Origin: CBCPNA01 sp965120415
GTDB taxonomy: Bacteria > Bacillota > Clostridia > Lachnospirales > CAG-274
Direction: 5' to 3'
Length of the DNA stretch: 64,000 bases
Assembly (NCBI GenBank): GCA_965120415.1
Contig: CBCPNA010000008.1
Span: forward strand, 1-64,000
Shown here piece by piece: positions 52,768 to 60,291 of this stretch (the stretch's first letter is position 1; every line of letters begins with the position of its first letter). The position numbers and the translations under genes were made by a program. The notes below the pieces were generated by a model, which did not search any database, was not told the DNA's origin, and was given only the letters and a program-made list of their open reading frames with translations.

Positions 52768-54147
52768 TTGAATAAAAAAAATTTGTGGGCTGTTTATAGC
52801 AGTAAAGAAATAAAACAACTTGATAAAATTAATGAAACATATAAGGATATGTTAAATAAAGGTAAGACAGAAAGAGAGTGTGTTTTTCTTACTATAGATT
52901 TAGCAAAAAAAGCAGGCTATAAAAATTTAGATGATATTATAAAAAATAAAGAAAGCTTAAAGCCAAATGATAAAGTATACGCTACATGCATGGATAAATC
53001 TATAATTTTAATACATATTGGTAAAGACAATATAGAACAAGGTATGAATATTTTAGGGGCGCATATAGATTCTCCACGGATTGATATAAAGCAAAATCCA
53101 CTTTATGAAGATAGCGAGCTTGTATATTTAGATACGCATTATTACGGAGGTATAAAAAAGTATCAATGGGTTACTATACCTTTAGCCTTGCATGGAGTTG
53201 TTATAAAAAAAGATGGTACAAAAATTAATATAAACATAGGCGAAGATGAAGAAGACCCTGTTTTTGTTATAACAGACCTTTTAGTGCATCTATCAGGAAG
53301 CCAATTAGAAAAAAAGGCAAGAACCGTTATAGAAGGAGAAAACTTAGATATCTTAATAGGCAATAAGGCTTTAAAAGAAGAAGAAAAAGATGCTGTTAAA
53401 AAAAACATATTAAATATTTTAAAAGAAAATTATAATATAGAAGAAGAGGACTTTTTATCAGCTGAGCTAGAAATTGTGCCTGCTGGCAAGGCTAAAGATT
53501 GTGGGCTTGATAAAAGCATGATTTTATCTTATGGGCAAGATGATAGAGCATGTGCATTTACCTCTTTAATGGCAATTTTGGAAATAGAAAATCCTAAAAA
53601 AACTAGCGTATGTGTTTTAGTGGATAAAGAAGAAGTGGGAAGCTTTGGGGCGACTGGTATGCATAGCAAATTTTTTGAAAACACAATAGCAGAAGTTCTG
53701 GAAAAAATGGGCGAATATAGCGAGCTAAAATTAAGACGTGCATTAAAAAATTCTAAAATGTTATCTTCAGATGTTAACGCAGCATTTGACCCACTTTATG
53801 CTAGCTTTTTTGAAAAGAAAAATACAGCATTTTTTGCAAAAGGGCTTGTATTTAGCAAGTTTACAGGCTCAAGAGGTAAAGTTGCTTCAAACGACGCTAA
53901 TGCCGAATATATAGCAAATTTAAGAAAAGTTATGGACGATAACAATATAGCTTACCAAACAGCAGAATTAGGTAAAGTAGATATAGGTGGAGGGGGTACG
54001 ATAGCTTACATATTGGCAAATTATGGTATGCAGGTTATAGATAGTGGGGTTGCTGTGCTTTCTATGCATGCACCTTTTGAGCTAACAAGCAAGGCAGATA
54101 TATATGAGGCTTATAAAGGGTATAAAGCTTTTTTAGAATGTATGTAG
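52768..54147 (+). CDS. M18 family aminopeptidase
   Basis: Dinuclear zinc aminopeptidase, 459 residues. Zinc-ligand motifs: ILGAHIDSPRID (His, with Asp in the same loop), SYGQDDRACAF, VDKEEVGSFGATG (catalytic Glu pair) and VLSMHAPFE (C-terminal His). Resembles the clostridial aminopeptidase 1 branch of M18, which removes acidic or neutral N-terminal residues in the cytosol. Start is probably TTG at 52768, nine bases after GGAG; the TTG at 52759 is too close. Monocistronic, with promoter and perfect terminator. Confidence 0.92.
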   Translation: MNKKNLWAVYSSKEIKQLDKINETYKDMLNKGKTERECVFLTIDLAKKAGYKNLDDIIKNKESLKPNDKVYATCMDKSIILIHIGKDNIEQGMNILGAHIDSPRIDIKQNPLYEDSELVYLDTHYYGGIKKYQWVTIPLALHGVVIKKDGTKININIGEDEEDPVFVITDLLVHLSGSQLEKKARTVIEGENLDILIGNKALKEEEKDAVKKNILNILKENYNIEEEDFLSAELEIVPAGKAKDCGLDKSMILSYGQDDRACAFTSLMAILEIENPKKTSVCVLVDKEEVGSFGATGMHSKFFENTIAEVLEKMGEYSELKLRRALKNSKMLSSDVNAAFDPLYASFFEKKNTAFFAKGLVFSKFTGSRGKVASNDANAEYIANLRKVMDDNNIAYQTAELGKVDIGGGGTIAYILANYGMQVIDSGVAVLSMHAPFELTSKADIYEAYKGYKAFLECM

Positions 54148-54152
54148 AAAAC

Positions 54153-54177
54153 AAAAAGACGCTTTAAGCGTCTTTTT
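54153..54177 (+). terminator. Terminator of the M18 gene
   Basis: AAAAAGACGCTT and AAGCGTCTTTTT form a near-perfect hairpin 6 bases after the stop codon. Confidence 0.9.
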
Positions 54178-54225
54178 AAATTGTTTTAAAAGCAAATTAC
54201 CTAACAATACTTTCATCTTGGGCTA

Positions 54226-54451
54226 TTAAAAATTTAAGCTCTTTATTATAATTTTTTCATAATTTAAAAATGACTTTAAAACCATGTAATGTATACCCAA
54301 AATAGTAAACCAGCCAAAAATAGGATGAAAAATCCACAAATTACTGTCATATAAACCTGTAAAAATAGTATTATAGAAGCAATAATATATACAAAAGCAT
54401 GAATATTATAAAGCCTTTTGTTAATAAGCCTATACAAATCTTCTTTTGCAT
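54226..54451 (-). pseudogene. Degenerate 2TM-domain protein
   Basis: Minus-strand frames encode pieces of a 2TM-domain protein (usual length 80-100 residues): KEDLYRLINKRLYNIHAFVY with the first helix in one frame, then GLYDSNLWIFHPIFGWFTIL with GIHYMVLKSF in the next, which match the family pattern W-x-x-P-x-x-GW-x-x-x-x-x-IH. A one-base shift is needed in the TTTTT near 54365, and another near the ATG at 54451, where an A run separates the start codon from the frame. Function of the family is unknown. It fills the otherwise empty 344-base gap between the M18 and ssb genes. Confidence 0.6.
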
Positions 54452-54502
54452 TTAATTATATATACAATAAAATATTTATTTTATTTACAAAAATATATAA
54501 TA

Positions 54503-54527
54503 AAAAAAGCCCTTTAAAGGCTTTTTA
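54503..54527 (-). terminator. Terminator overlapping the ssb-like stop codon
   Basis: AAAAAGCC-CTTTAAAG-GGCTTTTT type hairpin at the end of the ssb-like gene; T-rich on the minus strand. Confidence 0.75.
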
Positions 54528-55166
54528 ATCATCTGATATTTCTTCATCATTTTTTAAAATTTCTAGCTTAGATACACTAACTTCATAAGCTACTTTTTCT
54601 ATCACTTCTCCATTTTCTAATTTTTTTTGATAATTTCTACTTTGCATACGTCCAGTCACAATTATATTTTGCCCAACATTTAGGCTATTTGCAAATTTTG
54701 CATTTCTGCCCCATGTTATGCAAGGTATGTAATCAGACTTATTGTAAGACCTATTTACAGCAAGCAAAATATCAGCAATCTCTCTCCCAAAAGGAGTCTT
54801 TCTATAAACAGCATTTTTGCATAAAAATCCATTTAAAACTACTTCGTTTGAAATTTTACCTTTTTCTTCAAAATTAATTTCTTTTGTAAATATAGTAAGC
54901 ACAAGGTGATTTTTATTTTCTATAATATTATTATAAGAGCGTAATTGCCCTTTAATTTCTACAAAATTGCCTATTTTTAAAAGATTTTTATCTATTAATC
55001 TTTCAGAAATCATGATAGGTAAAATATCAACTGCATCGCTAAGCCTACTTGTTTCTAATTTAAATGTATAAAAATCCTCTCCATATATTTGATGAGAAAA
55101 AGAGTAATCTGAAACTATTTTTCCCAAAACAGTTGCATTGTTATTTTGTCTTAAATCTATTTGCAT
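54525..55166 (-). CDS. Single-stranded DNA-binding-like protein with two OB folds
   Basis: 213 residues. Two OB-fold halves: residues 7-100 (NATVLGKIVSDYSFSHQIYGEDFYTFKLET) and 105-200 (NEVVLNGFLCKNAVYRKTPFGREIADILLAVNR...CITWGRNAKFANSLNVGQNIIVTGRMQSRNYQKK). The second half matches bacterial SSB (CITWG, LNVGQNIIVTGRMQSRNY). This tandem form, lacking the acidic SSB tip except for a weak EEISDD end, is common as a second SSB in Clostridia. Good GGGAG ribosome-binding site. Role in replication or recombination is inferred only from the fold. Confidence 0.82.
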   Translation of the reverse strand: MQIDLRQNNNATVLGKIVSDYSFSHQIYGEDFYTFKLETSRLSDAVDILPIMISERLIDKNLLKIGNFVEIKGQLRSYNNIIENKNHLVLTIFTKEINFEEKGKISNEVVLNGFLCKNAVYRKTPFGREIADILLAVNRSYNKSDYIPCITWGRNAKFANSLNVGQNIIVTGRMQSRNYQKKLENGEVIEKVAYEVSVSKLEILKNDEEISDD

Positions 55167-55351
55167 TAAAAATTTCTCCCTTCGGTTGCTTTAATATTTT
55201 ATTTTAAGTTTACTTTTATATACTATTCATTAAAATTTGATTTTAGAATAAAAATTTTTAGCTATATAAAATATTTTTATACAAATATATAAAAATATTC
55301 ATATAATTAATATTTATTTAATATATTAAAATAAAAAGGGTTGATATACAT

Positions 55352-55633
55352 ATGCCAAAAAAAAGTACTTATTATAAAAAAATAGCTAATAAAAATATAA
55401 ATTATAAAAAGCCTAAAAAAAATAAAGGCAAAAATAAATTTATTTTTATAATATTTGCTTTAATTGTTGTAGTGTACTTTTTTGCTAAAAACGATTTTGA
55501 ATATTATAAAATTTTTTTAAATAAAGCACAAGAGGCTTTAAATATAGATTTTAATTTAAAAAATAAAACAACAATAGATGCACAGCAGCTAGACTTAATG
55601 CAGGAAGACGCCAAAACTCCAAAAAAAAACTAG
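55352..55633 (+). CDS. SpoIVFA-like membrane M23 protein, N-terminal part (frameshifted gene)
   Basis: 93 residues: basic N-terminus (PKKSTYYKKIANKNINYKKPKK), one transmembrane helix (about 31-47, FIFIIFALIVVVYFFA) and a linker. The frame stops at TAG 55631, directly after a run of nine A at 55621-55629. Adding one A (or removing two) joins it to the M23 domain in the next frame. The combination TM helix plus M23 domain, directly upstream of a SpoIVFB-like gene, is the spoIVFA arrangement. Ribosome-binding site AAAGGG. Confidence 0.65.
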   Translation: MPKKSTYYKKIANKNINYKKPKKNKGKNKFIFIIFALIVVVYFFAKNDFEYYKIFLNKAQEALNIDFNLKNKTTIDAQQLDLMQEDAKTPKKN

Positions 55634-56037
55634 ATAACTTTATAAACCCTTTAGAAGAAGGGATAATAACATCTTTATTTGGTGAAAGGATAAACCCTAT
55701 TTTAGATAAAGAAGAATTTCATGATGGGCTTGATATATCAGCAGATGAGGGAAGCTATGTATTTGCGGTTAAAGATGGAGTTGTGCTAGATGTTTATACA
55801 TCAGATAGTTATGGAAATTGTGTAAAATATGTAACAAATGATGGATATGAAATAATATACGCACACTTAAAAGAAAGTCTTGTAGTGCAAAACCAAAATA
55901 TAAAGCAAGGAGAGGTAATAGCGCTTGTTGGCAGCACAGGGCTTGCAACAGGAGCTCACCTTCATTATATAATAAAAAAAGATGATGCTTTTATAGACCC
56001 TATAGATTATGTAGATTTTCCTTATTATGAAGATTAA
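55634..56037 (+). pseudogene. SpoIVFA-like M23 domain, out of frame with its N-terminus
   Basis: Open frame from the A9 tract onward: LDNFINPLEEGIITSLFGER, FHDGLDISADEGSYVFAVKDG, YAHLKESLVVQNQNIKQGE, GSTGLATGAHLHY. Metal-ligand motifs H-x-x-x-D (HDGLD) and H-x-H (HLH) are both intact, so the domain could be active, unlike many SpoIVFA proteins. The first start in this frame is GTG at 55783, inside the domain and without a ribosome-binding site, so it needs the upstream part. Frame restoration by polymerase slippage on the A run is conceivable; the other options are loss of function or a sequencing error. Confidence 0.65.
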
Positions 56038-56049
56038 AAGGGAGCTTTT

Positions 56050-56892
56050 ATGAATTTTAAAATAAAAAATATTTGTATAAAAATAGATATAAGCCTTCTT
56101 TTTATATTAATATTAAGTTTTTTTTTAAAAATGCTTGATGCATTTTTTTATGCTATTATATTTGTTTGCTTACATGAATTAGCGCATATATTAACAGCTA
56201 AATTTTTTGATATTAAATGCAAAAAAATTTATATAACACCTATTGGGCAAATAGCAGAGCTTAAGGATATGCAGAAGATTAGCTTGTATAAAAGGCTTAT
56301 TATTATTTCTGCTGGAGTTTGTTTAAATTTAATATTTGTATTTATTTTATCCTTTTTTAAAAGTGAAACAATATGTATTATTAAAAATATTAATTTATCT
56401 ATAGCGATTTTTAATATTTTGCCTATTTATCCTTTAGATGGTGGAAGATTTTTTTTATATTATTTTGGGAGCAAAATAGGCGATTTAAAAGCATTTTTTA
56501 TTATTAAAAAAATAAGCAAAATATTAAGCATTTTTTTATTTATATTGGGTATTTTGCAAATGGTTATTTATCCTTATAATATAAGCCTTATTTGCCTTGC
56601 TATTTATTTTTTAAAAATTAATAAAAAAGAATATATAAAATATATTTTTGAATTTTATAAAAATATTATAAACAAAAATTTTAAAATAATAAAGGCAAAA
56701 AAAATATTAGTAAAACAAAATACTATTATAAAAGATATATTGCCAGAGCTGGGGCAAGATTTTGTACTATATATAGATATTTTAAAAGAAGATAAAATAA
56801 TAGCAACCATTTTTGAAAAAGATTTTTTAAAATATATAGAAAGCAATGGCTTAAATGAAAAAATATATACTGCTTATGAAAACAATAGGTAA
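56050..56892 (+). CDS. SpoIVFB-like site-2 intramembrane metalloprotease
   Basis: 280-residue M50 protease with five to six helices. Zinc motif HELAH (His42, Glu43, His46) and second motif NILPIYPLDGGR (Asp130) are intact. In Bacillus SpoIVFB cleaves pro-sigma-K in the mother cell and is held inactive by SpoIVFA; the gene order here matches. A C-terminal cytoplasmic domain (about 205-280) includes a degenerate CBS-like region (LVKQNTIIKDILPELGQDF), which in SpoIVFB binds ATP. GGGAG ribosome-binding site, 12 bases after the M23 frame. Confidence 0.82.
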   Translation: MNFKIKNICIKIDISLLFILILSFFLKMLDAFFYAIIFVCLHELAHILTAKFFDIKCKKIYITPIGQIAELKDMQKISLYKRLIIISAGVCLNLIFVFILSFFKSETICIIKNINLSIAIFNILPIYPLDGGRFFLYYFGSKIGDLKAFFIIKKISKILSIFLFILGILQMVIYPYNISLICLAIYFLKINKKEYIKYIFEFYKNIINKNFKIIKAKKILVKQNTIIKDILPELGQDFVLYIDILKEDKIIATIFEKDFLKYIESNGLNEKIYTAYENNR

Positions 56893-57056
56893 ATTTATTT
56901 TATATATATTGAAAAAATATATATTTTGTGTTATAATAAAAAAATAAGACAATTTGTTAAAAGATAGGCTTATATGTTGTATTTAGGCTTTTATCCTTTT
57001 TTAAAATACAAAAAAGGCTTAATTTATCAAAAATAAATATTTAGAGGGTGTATATT

Positions 57057-57779
57057 ATGAAATATATTTTAGATGTACATTGTCATACAATTTCTAGTGG
57101 GCATGCTTACAGCACAATTACAGAAAATATTATGCATGCTAAAAAAATAGGGCTAGAGCTTATAGCTATAACAGACCATACTCCTATGATGCCAGGGGCG
57201 CCTTGTAATCTCCATTTTTTAAATTTGCATGTACTACCTAATAATATAGACGGTGTGGAGCTTCTAAAAGGGGCAGAGCTTAACATATTAAATGAAAAAG
57301 GAGAAATAGATTTGCCAGATGCTATTTTGCAAAATTTAGATATAAAAATAGCAAGCTTGCATCCACCTTGTATAGCCCCGACAGACGATATAAAGATTAA
57401 TACAAACGCTGTTTTAAACGCTATGGAAAATAAGTTTATCGATATAATAGGGCATTTGGGCGACCCAAGATACCCTATAGATGTAAAAAAAGTTGTTAAA
57501 CAATCTATACAGACTAATACACTTATAGAGCTTAATAATTCTTCCTTAAACCCTAATAATTCAAGGGCAGGAGGGGAAGAAACGATTATTTCTATTTTAG
57601 AAGAATGTAAGGCGCAAAAAGCCCCTATTATTTTAGGAAGTGATGCACATTATTTTACCGATGTAGGTAATTTTAAAGATGCTATAAGGCTTTTAAAAAA
57701 GGCTAACTTTCCTGATGAGCTTATTATAAATACAGATGTTTTAAAATTAAAAAACTTTTTGAAAATGAAGAAAGCTTAA
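57057..57779 (+). CDS. PHP-domain phosphoesterase (YcdX-like)
   Basis: 240-residue PHP-domain metal-dependent phosphatase. Ligand motifs: LDVHCHTISSGHAYS, AITDHTPMMPGAP, GAELNILN, ASLHPPC, GHLGDPRYPID and LGSDAHYFTDVGNF, which match the trinuclear site of the YcdX group. Substrate unknown. Start at 57057 (ATG) after AGAGGGTG; the GTG at 57048 overlaps that site. Ordinary monocistronic gene. Confidence 0.88.
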   Translation: MKYILDVHCHTISSGHAYSTITENIMHAKKIGLELIAITDHTPMMPGAPCNLHFLNLHVLPNNIDGVELLKGAELNILNEKGEIDLPDAILQNLDIKIASLHPPCIAPTDDIKINTNAVLNAMENKFIDIIGHLGDPRYPIDVKKVVKQSIQTNTLIELNNSSLNPNNSRAGGEETIISILEECKAQKAPIILGSDAHYFTDVGNFKDAIRLLKKANFPDELIINTDVLKLKNFLKMKKA

Positions 57780-58174
57780 TTACACTTATCAACATATAGA
57801 TAAAGATGAATAAATATTGAATAATAAAAGAACAGAAAGCTGGCTATTTGCTATAATTTGCTATAAAGGTAATGATAGTTTTTAATTAAATGGATATATA
57901 AGGCTTATAATTTAGTAAATTTTATAATAAAAAATATTATTTATACTTTTACTCCTTTTTATGTTTTATGTTGTAATAATATAAAATATAAATAGGAGCT
58001 AAAGCTATGCATAGCTGTATATTTTGATTGGGGCTTAGGCTGCTGATTTAATATACTGTTTCCACGGTTAATTTATTTTATTATAGCATTATTTTTAGCA
58101 TTGCCTATTAGCGCAATAATTAATGGCTATAGAAAATAATAAAGATTTATTTTTGGAAAATTTTTAATTATACT
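57780..58174 (+). other. Gap with a possible degenerate small membrane-protein gene
   Basis: Most of this 400-base stretch has no coding frame. At 57994-58002 a TAGGAGCT precedes an ATG at 58007, whose frame stops after six codons. In a neighbouring frame, 58017-58136, the translation YFDWGLGC, a TGA, then FNILFPRLIYFIIALFLALP and SAIINGYRK looks like a short hydrophobic protein. It may be a broken small gene; no family recognised. Confidence 0.35.
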
Positions 58175-58200
58175 AAAAAGGCAATACAACATTGCCTTTT
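58175..58200. terminator. Terminator of glmS
   Basis: AAAAGGCAAT pairs with ATTGCCTTTT around ACAAC; usable in either direction, 23 bases after the glmS stop. Confidence 0.75.
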
Positions 58201-58222
58201 ATTTTATCTATAAAACTTTAGC

Positions 58223-60058
58223 TTATTCAACAGTAACACTTTTAGCCAAATTACGTGGTTTATCAACATCATTACCACGCCCAAGAGAAACATAATAAGC
58301 AAATAATTGTTGAACAATATTAGCTATAAGCGGTGCAAAATACCAACTTGTTTTAGGTATATAAAATATGTTATCAACTTCATTTGCTATAGAAGTGTTA
58401 TCTTCTAGCGTTATAACAAAAACTTTTGCCCCACGTGATTTAACTTCTTTTAAATTGCTAAAAGTTTTTTCATACAAATCTTCTTGCGTTAAAAGCCCAA
58501 AAACTAATGTTGTATCTTCTATAAGCGCTATAGAGCCATGCTTTAGCTCTCCAGCAGCGTAAGCCTCGCTATGGACATAAGCAACTTCTTTTAATTTAAG
58601 GCTACCTTCAAGGGATATAATATTATCTAGCCCACGTCCAACATAAAATACATTTTTTGCATTAAGATAGCTATTAGCAAGCTTTTTTATTTCTTCATTT
58701 CTTTTTAATACATAATCTATGTATTCAGGCAATTTTTGAATTTCTGCTTTAATTTCATCTAGCTTATCATAAGATATAATATTAAGCTCTGTTGCAAAAT
58801 TAAAAGTAAGAAGATACATAGCAATAACTTGGGCTGTAAAAGCTTTTGTCGATGCAACGGCAATTTCTGGCCCAGCTAAAGTGTATAAAATATCGTGCGC
58901 TTCTCTAGCGATAGTACTCCCTACAACATTAACAACAGAAAGCACCCTTGCCCCTTTATATTTAGCAAGCCTCATAGCCGCTAAAGTATCTGCTGTTTCT
59001 CCAGATTGCGATAGTACAATAACAAGAGTTTTGTTATCTATAATAGGGTTTTTATATCTAAATTCGCTTGCAACCTCGCTAAAAACAGGTATTCGGGCTA
59101 TGCTTTCTATCAAATATTTACCAACAAGCCCTGCATAATAAGCAGTACCACATGCAACAATATAAATTTTATCTATTTTTTTAATATCATCACAAGAAAG
59201 TTTAATTCCGTCAAGGTTAATTTTGCCGTTATTATCTTTAAACATTCTATTAATATTTTCTTTAACAACTTTAGGTTGTTCAAAAATTTCTTTAAGCATA
59301 AAATGTTCATAGCCGTCTTTTTCGGCTGCTTCTATGTTCCAGTCTATTTTAAAAATTTCTTTTTGTATAGGGTTTTTATTTTTATCAAATATAGTGATAT
59401 TACGTGGCGTGATTAAAGCAACTTCGTTATCTTCTAATAAATATACATTTCTTGTATGCTTAAGGATAGCTGGTGTATCCGATGCAATAAAGTTTTCATC
59501 GTTTCCTAATCCTATAATAAGAGGGCTATCTTTTTTGGCACAAATTATTTGGTCTGGATAGTCGGTACAAATAATAGCAAGAGAATAAGAGCCTTCAATT
59601 TTTTGAATAATTTCAAAAACAGAATATAATAAATCGTTATTTTGTTTATAAAAATCATGGAGCAAATGGACAACTGTTTCTGTATCTGTTTCAGATTTAA
59701 ATATATAGCCTTTTTGGATAAGATCTTCTTTTAATTCGGCATAATTTTCTATAATACCGTTATGAACAAGGGCTATAGTGTTGTCATTACTGAAATGTGG
59801 GTGAGAATTTTTGTCTGAAGGTTCGCCATGGGTTGCCCATCTAGTATGCCCGATACCAGTGTTAGCAATAAATTTTTGTTTTGAAACAATAGATAAAAGG
59901 TTATCTATCCTTCCTTTAGTTTTATTAATATTTAAAGAAGAGCCTTCTATAGTAGCTACCCCAGCAGAATCGTACCCTCTGTATTCTAATTTAGAAAGCC
60001 CTTCTAATAAAATAGGCATAGCTAAATTTTTGCCAACGTAACCAATAATGCCGCACAT
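58223..60058 (-). CDS. glmS: Glutamine-fructose-6-phosphate aminotransferase (isomerising)
   Basis: Makes glucosamine-6-phosphate, the first step of amino-sugar synthesis for peptidoglycan. 611 residues: N-terminal class II glutaminase domain with catalytic Cys2 (CGIIGYVG) and GHTRWATHG, then two SIS domains (CGTAYYAGLVGKYLIE, SQSGETADTLAA; YVGRGLDN, ELKHGSIAL), ending AKSVTVE. Strong TAGGAGG ribosome-binding site. The leader is about 90 bases and does not contain a glmS ribozyme. Confidence 0.97.
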   Translation of the reverse strand: MCGIIGYVGKNLAMPILLEGLSKLEYRGYDSAGVATIEGSSLNINKTKGRIDNLLSIVSKQKFIANTGIGHTRWATHGEPSDKNSHPHFSNDNTIALVHNGIIENYAELKEDLIQKGYIFKSETDTETVVHLLHDFYKQNNDLLYSVFEIIQKIEGSYSLAIICTDYPDQIICAKKDSPLIIGLGNDENFIASDTPAILKHTRNVYLLEDNEVALITPRNITIFDKNKNPIQKEIFKIDWNIEAAEKDGYEHFMLKEIFEQPKVVKENINRMFKDNNGKINLDGIKLSCDDIKKIDKIYIVACGTAYYAGLVGKYLIESIARIPVFSEVASEFRYKNPIIDNKTLVIVLSQSGETADTLAAMRLAKYKGARVLSVVNVVGSTIAREAHDILYTLAGPEIAVASTKAFTAQVIAMYLLTFNFATELNIISYDKLDEIKAEIQKLPEYIDYVLKRNEEIKKLANSYLNAKNVFYVGRGLDNIISLEGSLKLKEVAYVHSEAYAAGELKHGSIALIEDTTLVFGLLTQEDLYEKTFSNLKEVKSRGAKVFVITLEDNTSIANEVDNIFYIPKTSWYFAPLIANIVQQLFAYYVSLGRGNDVDKPRNLAKSVTVE

Positions 60059-60103
60059 ATTAATTCCTCCTAAAAAAGTAATTTAAAAATTAAGCATTTA
60101 TAT

Positions 60104-60115
60104 AATCATATGATT
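60104..60115. promoter_or_regulatory. Palindrome in the glmS leader
   Basis: Perfect palindrome AATCATATGATT between the promoter and start codon. It shares its half site (AATCAT/ATGATT) with the larger inverted repeat at 60185. Confidence 0.35.
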
Positions 60116-60156
60116 TTATTTTATAAAAATTTATTCATAAACATATATATGTTAAC

Positions 60157-60185
60157 ATTATATCATACTGTATTTTAATTTGCAA
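60157..60185 (-). promoter_or_regulatory. Promoter of glmS
   Basis: Minus-strand TATAAT (60157-60162) and TTGCAA (60180-60185), 17-base spacer, about 100 bases upstream of the start. Confidence 0.65.
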
Positions 60186-60207
60186 TAATCATAAAATGTA
60201 TGATTAT
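60185..60207. promoter_or_regulatory. Inverted repeat abutting the glmS -35
   Basis: ATAATCAT (60185-60192) and ATGATTAT (60200-60207) separated by seven bases, touching the -35 box; a candidate operator. Confidence 0.4.
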
Positions 60208-60230
60208 GAAAGCTGTTTTGATTTAGGCAT

Positions 60231-60273
60231 AAAAAAATTGCAATTACAAATATTATAACTTGTATTGCAATTT
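60231..60273 (-). terminator. Terminator of the 558-residue coiled-coil gene
   Basis: AAATTGCAATTACAA pairs with TTGTATTGCAATTT (one bulge); on the minus strand it ends in a run of T. Confidence 0.75.
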
Positions 60274-60291
60274 ATTTTTATATTAACTGTA

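Noticed and set aside
60059..60156. glmS ribozyme in the glmS leader
   Set aside because: The leader is short and AT-rich, and I see none of the conserved core segments.
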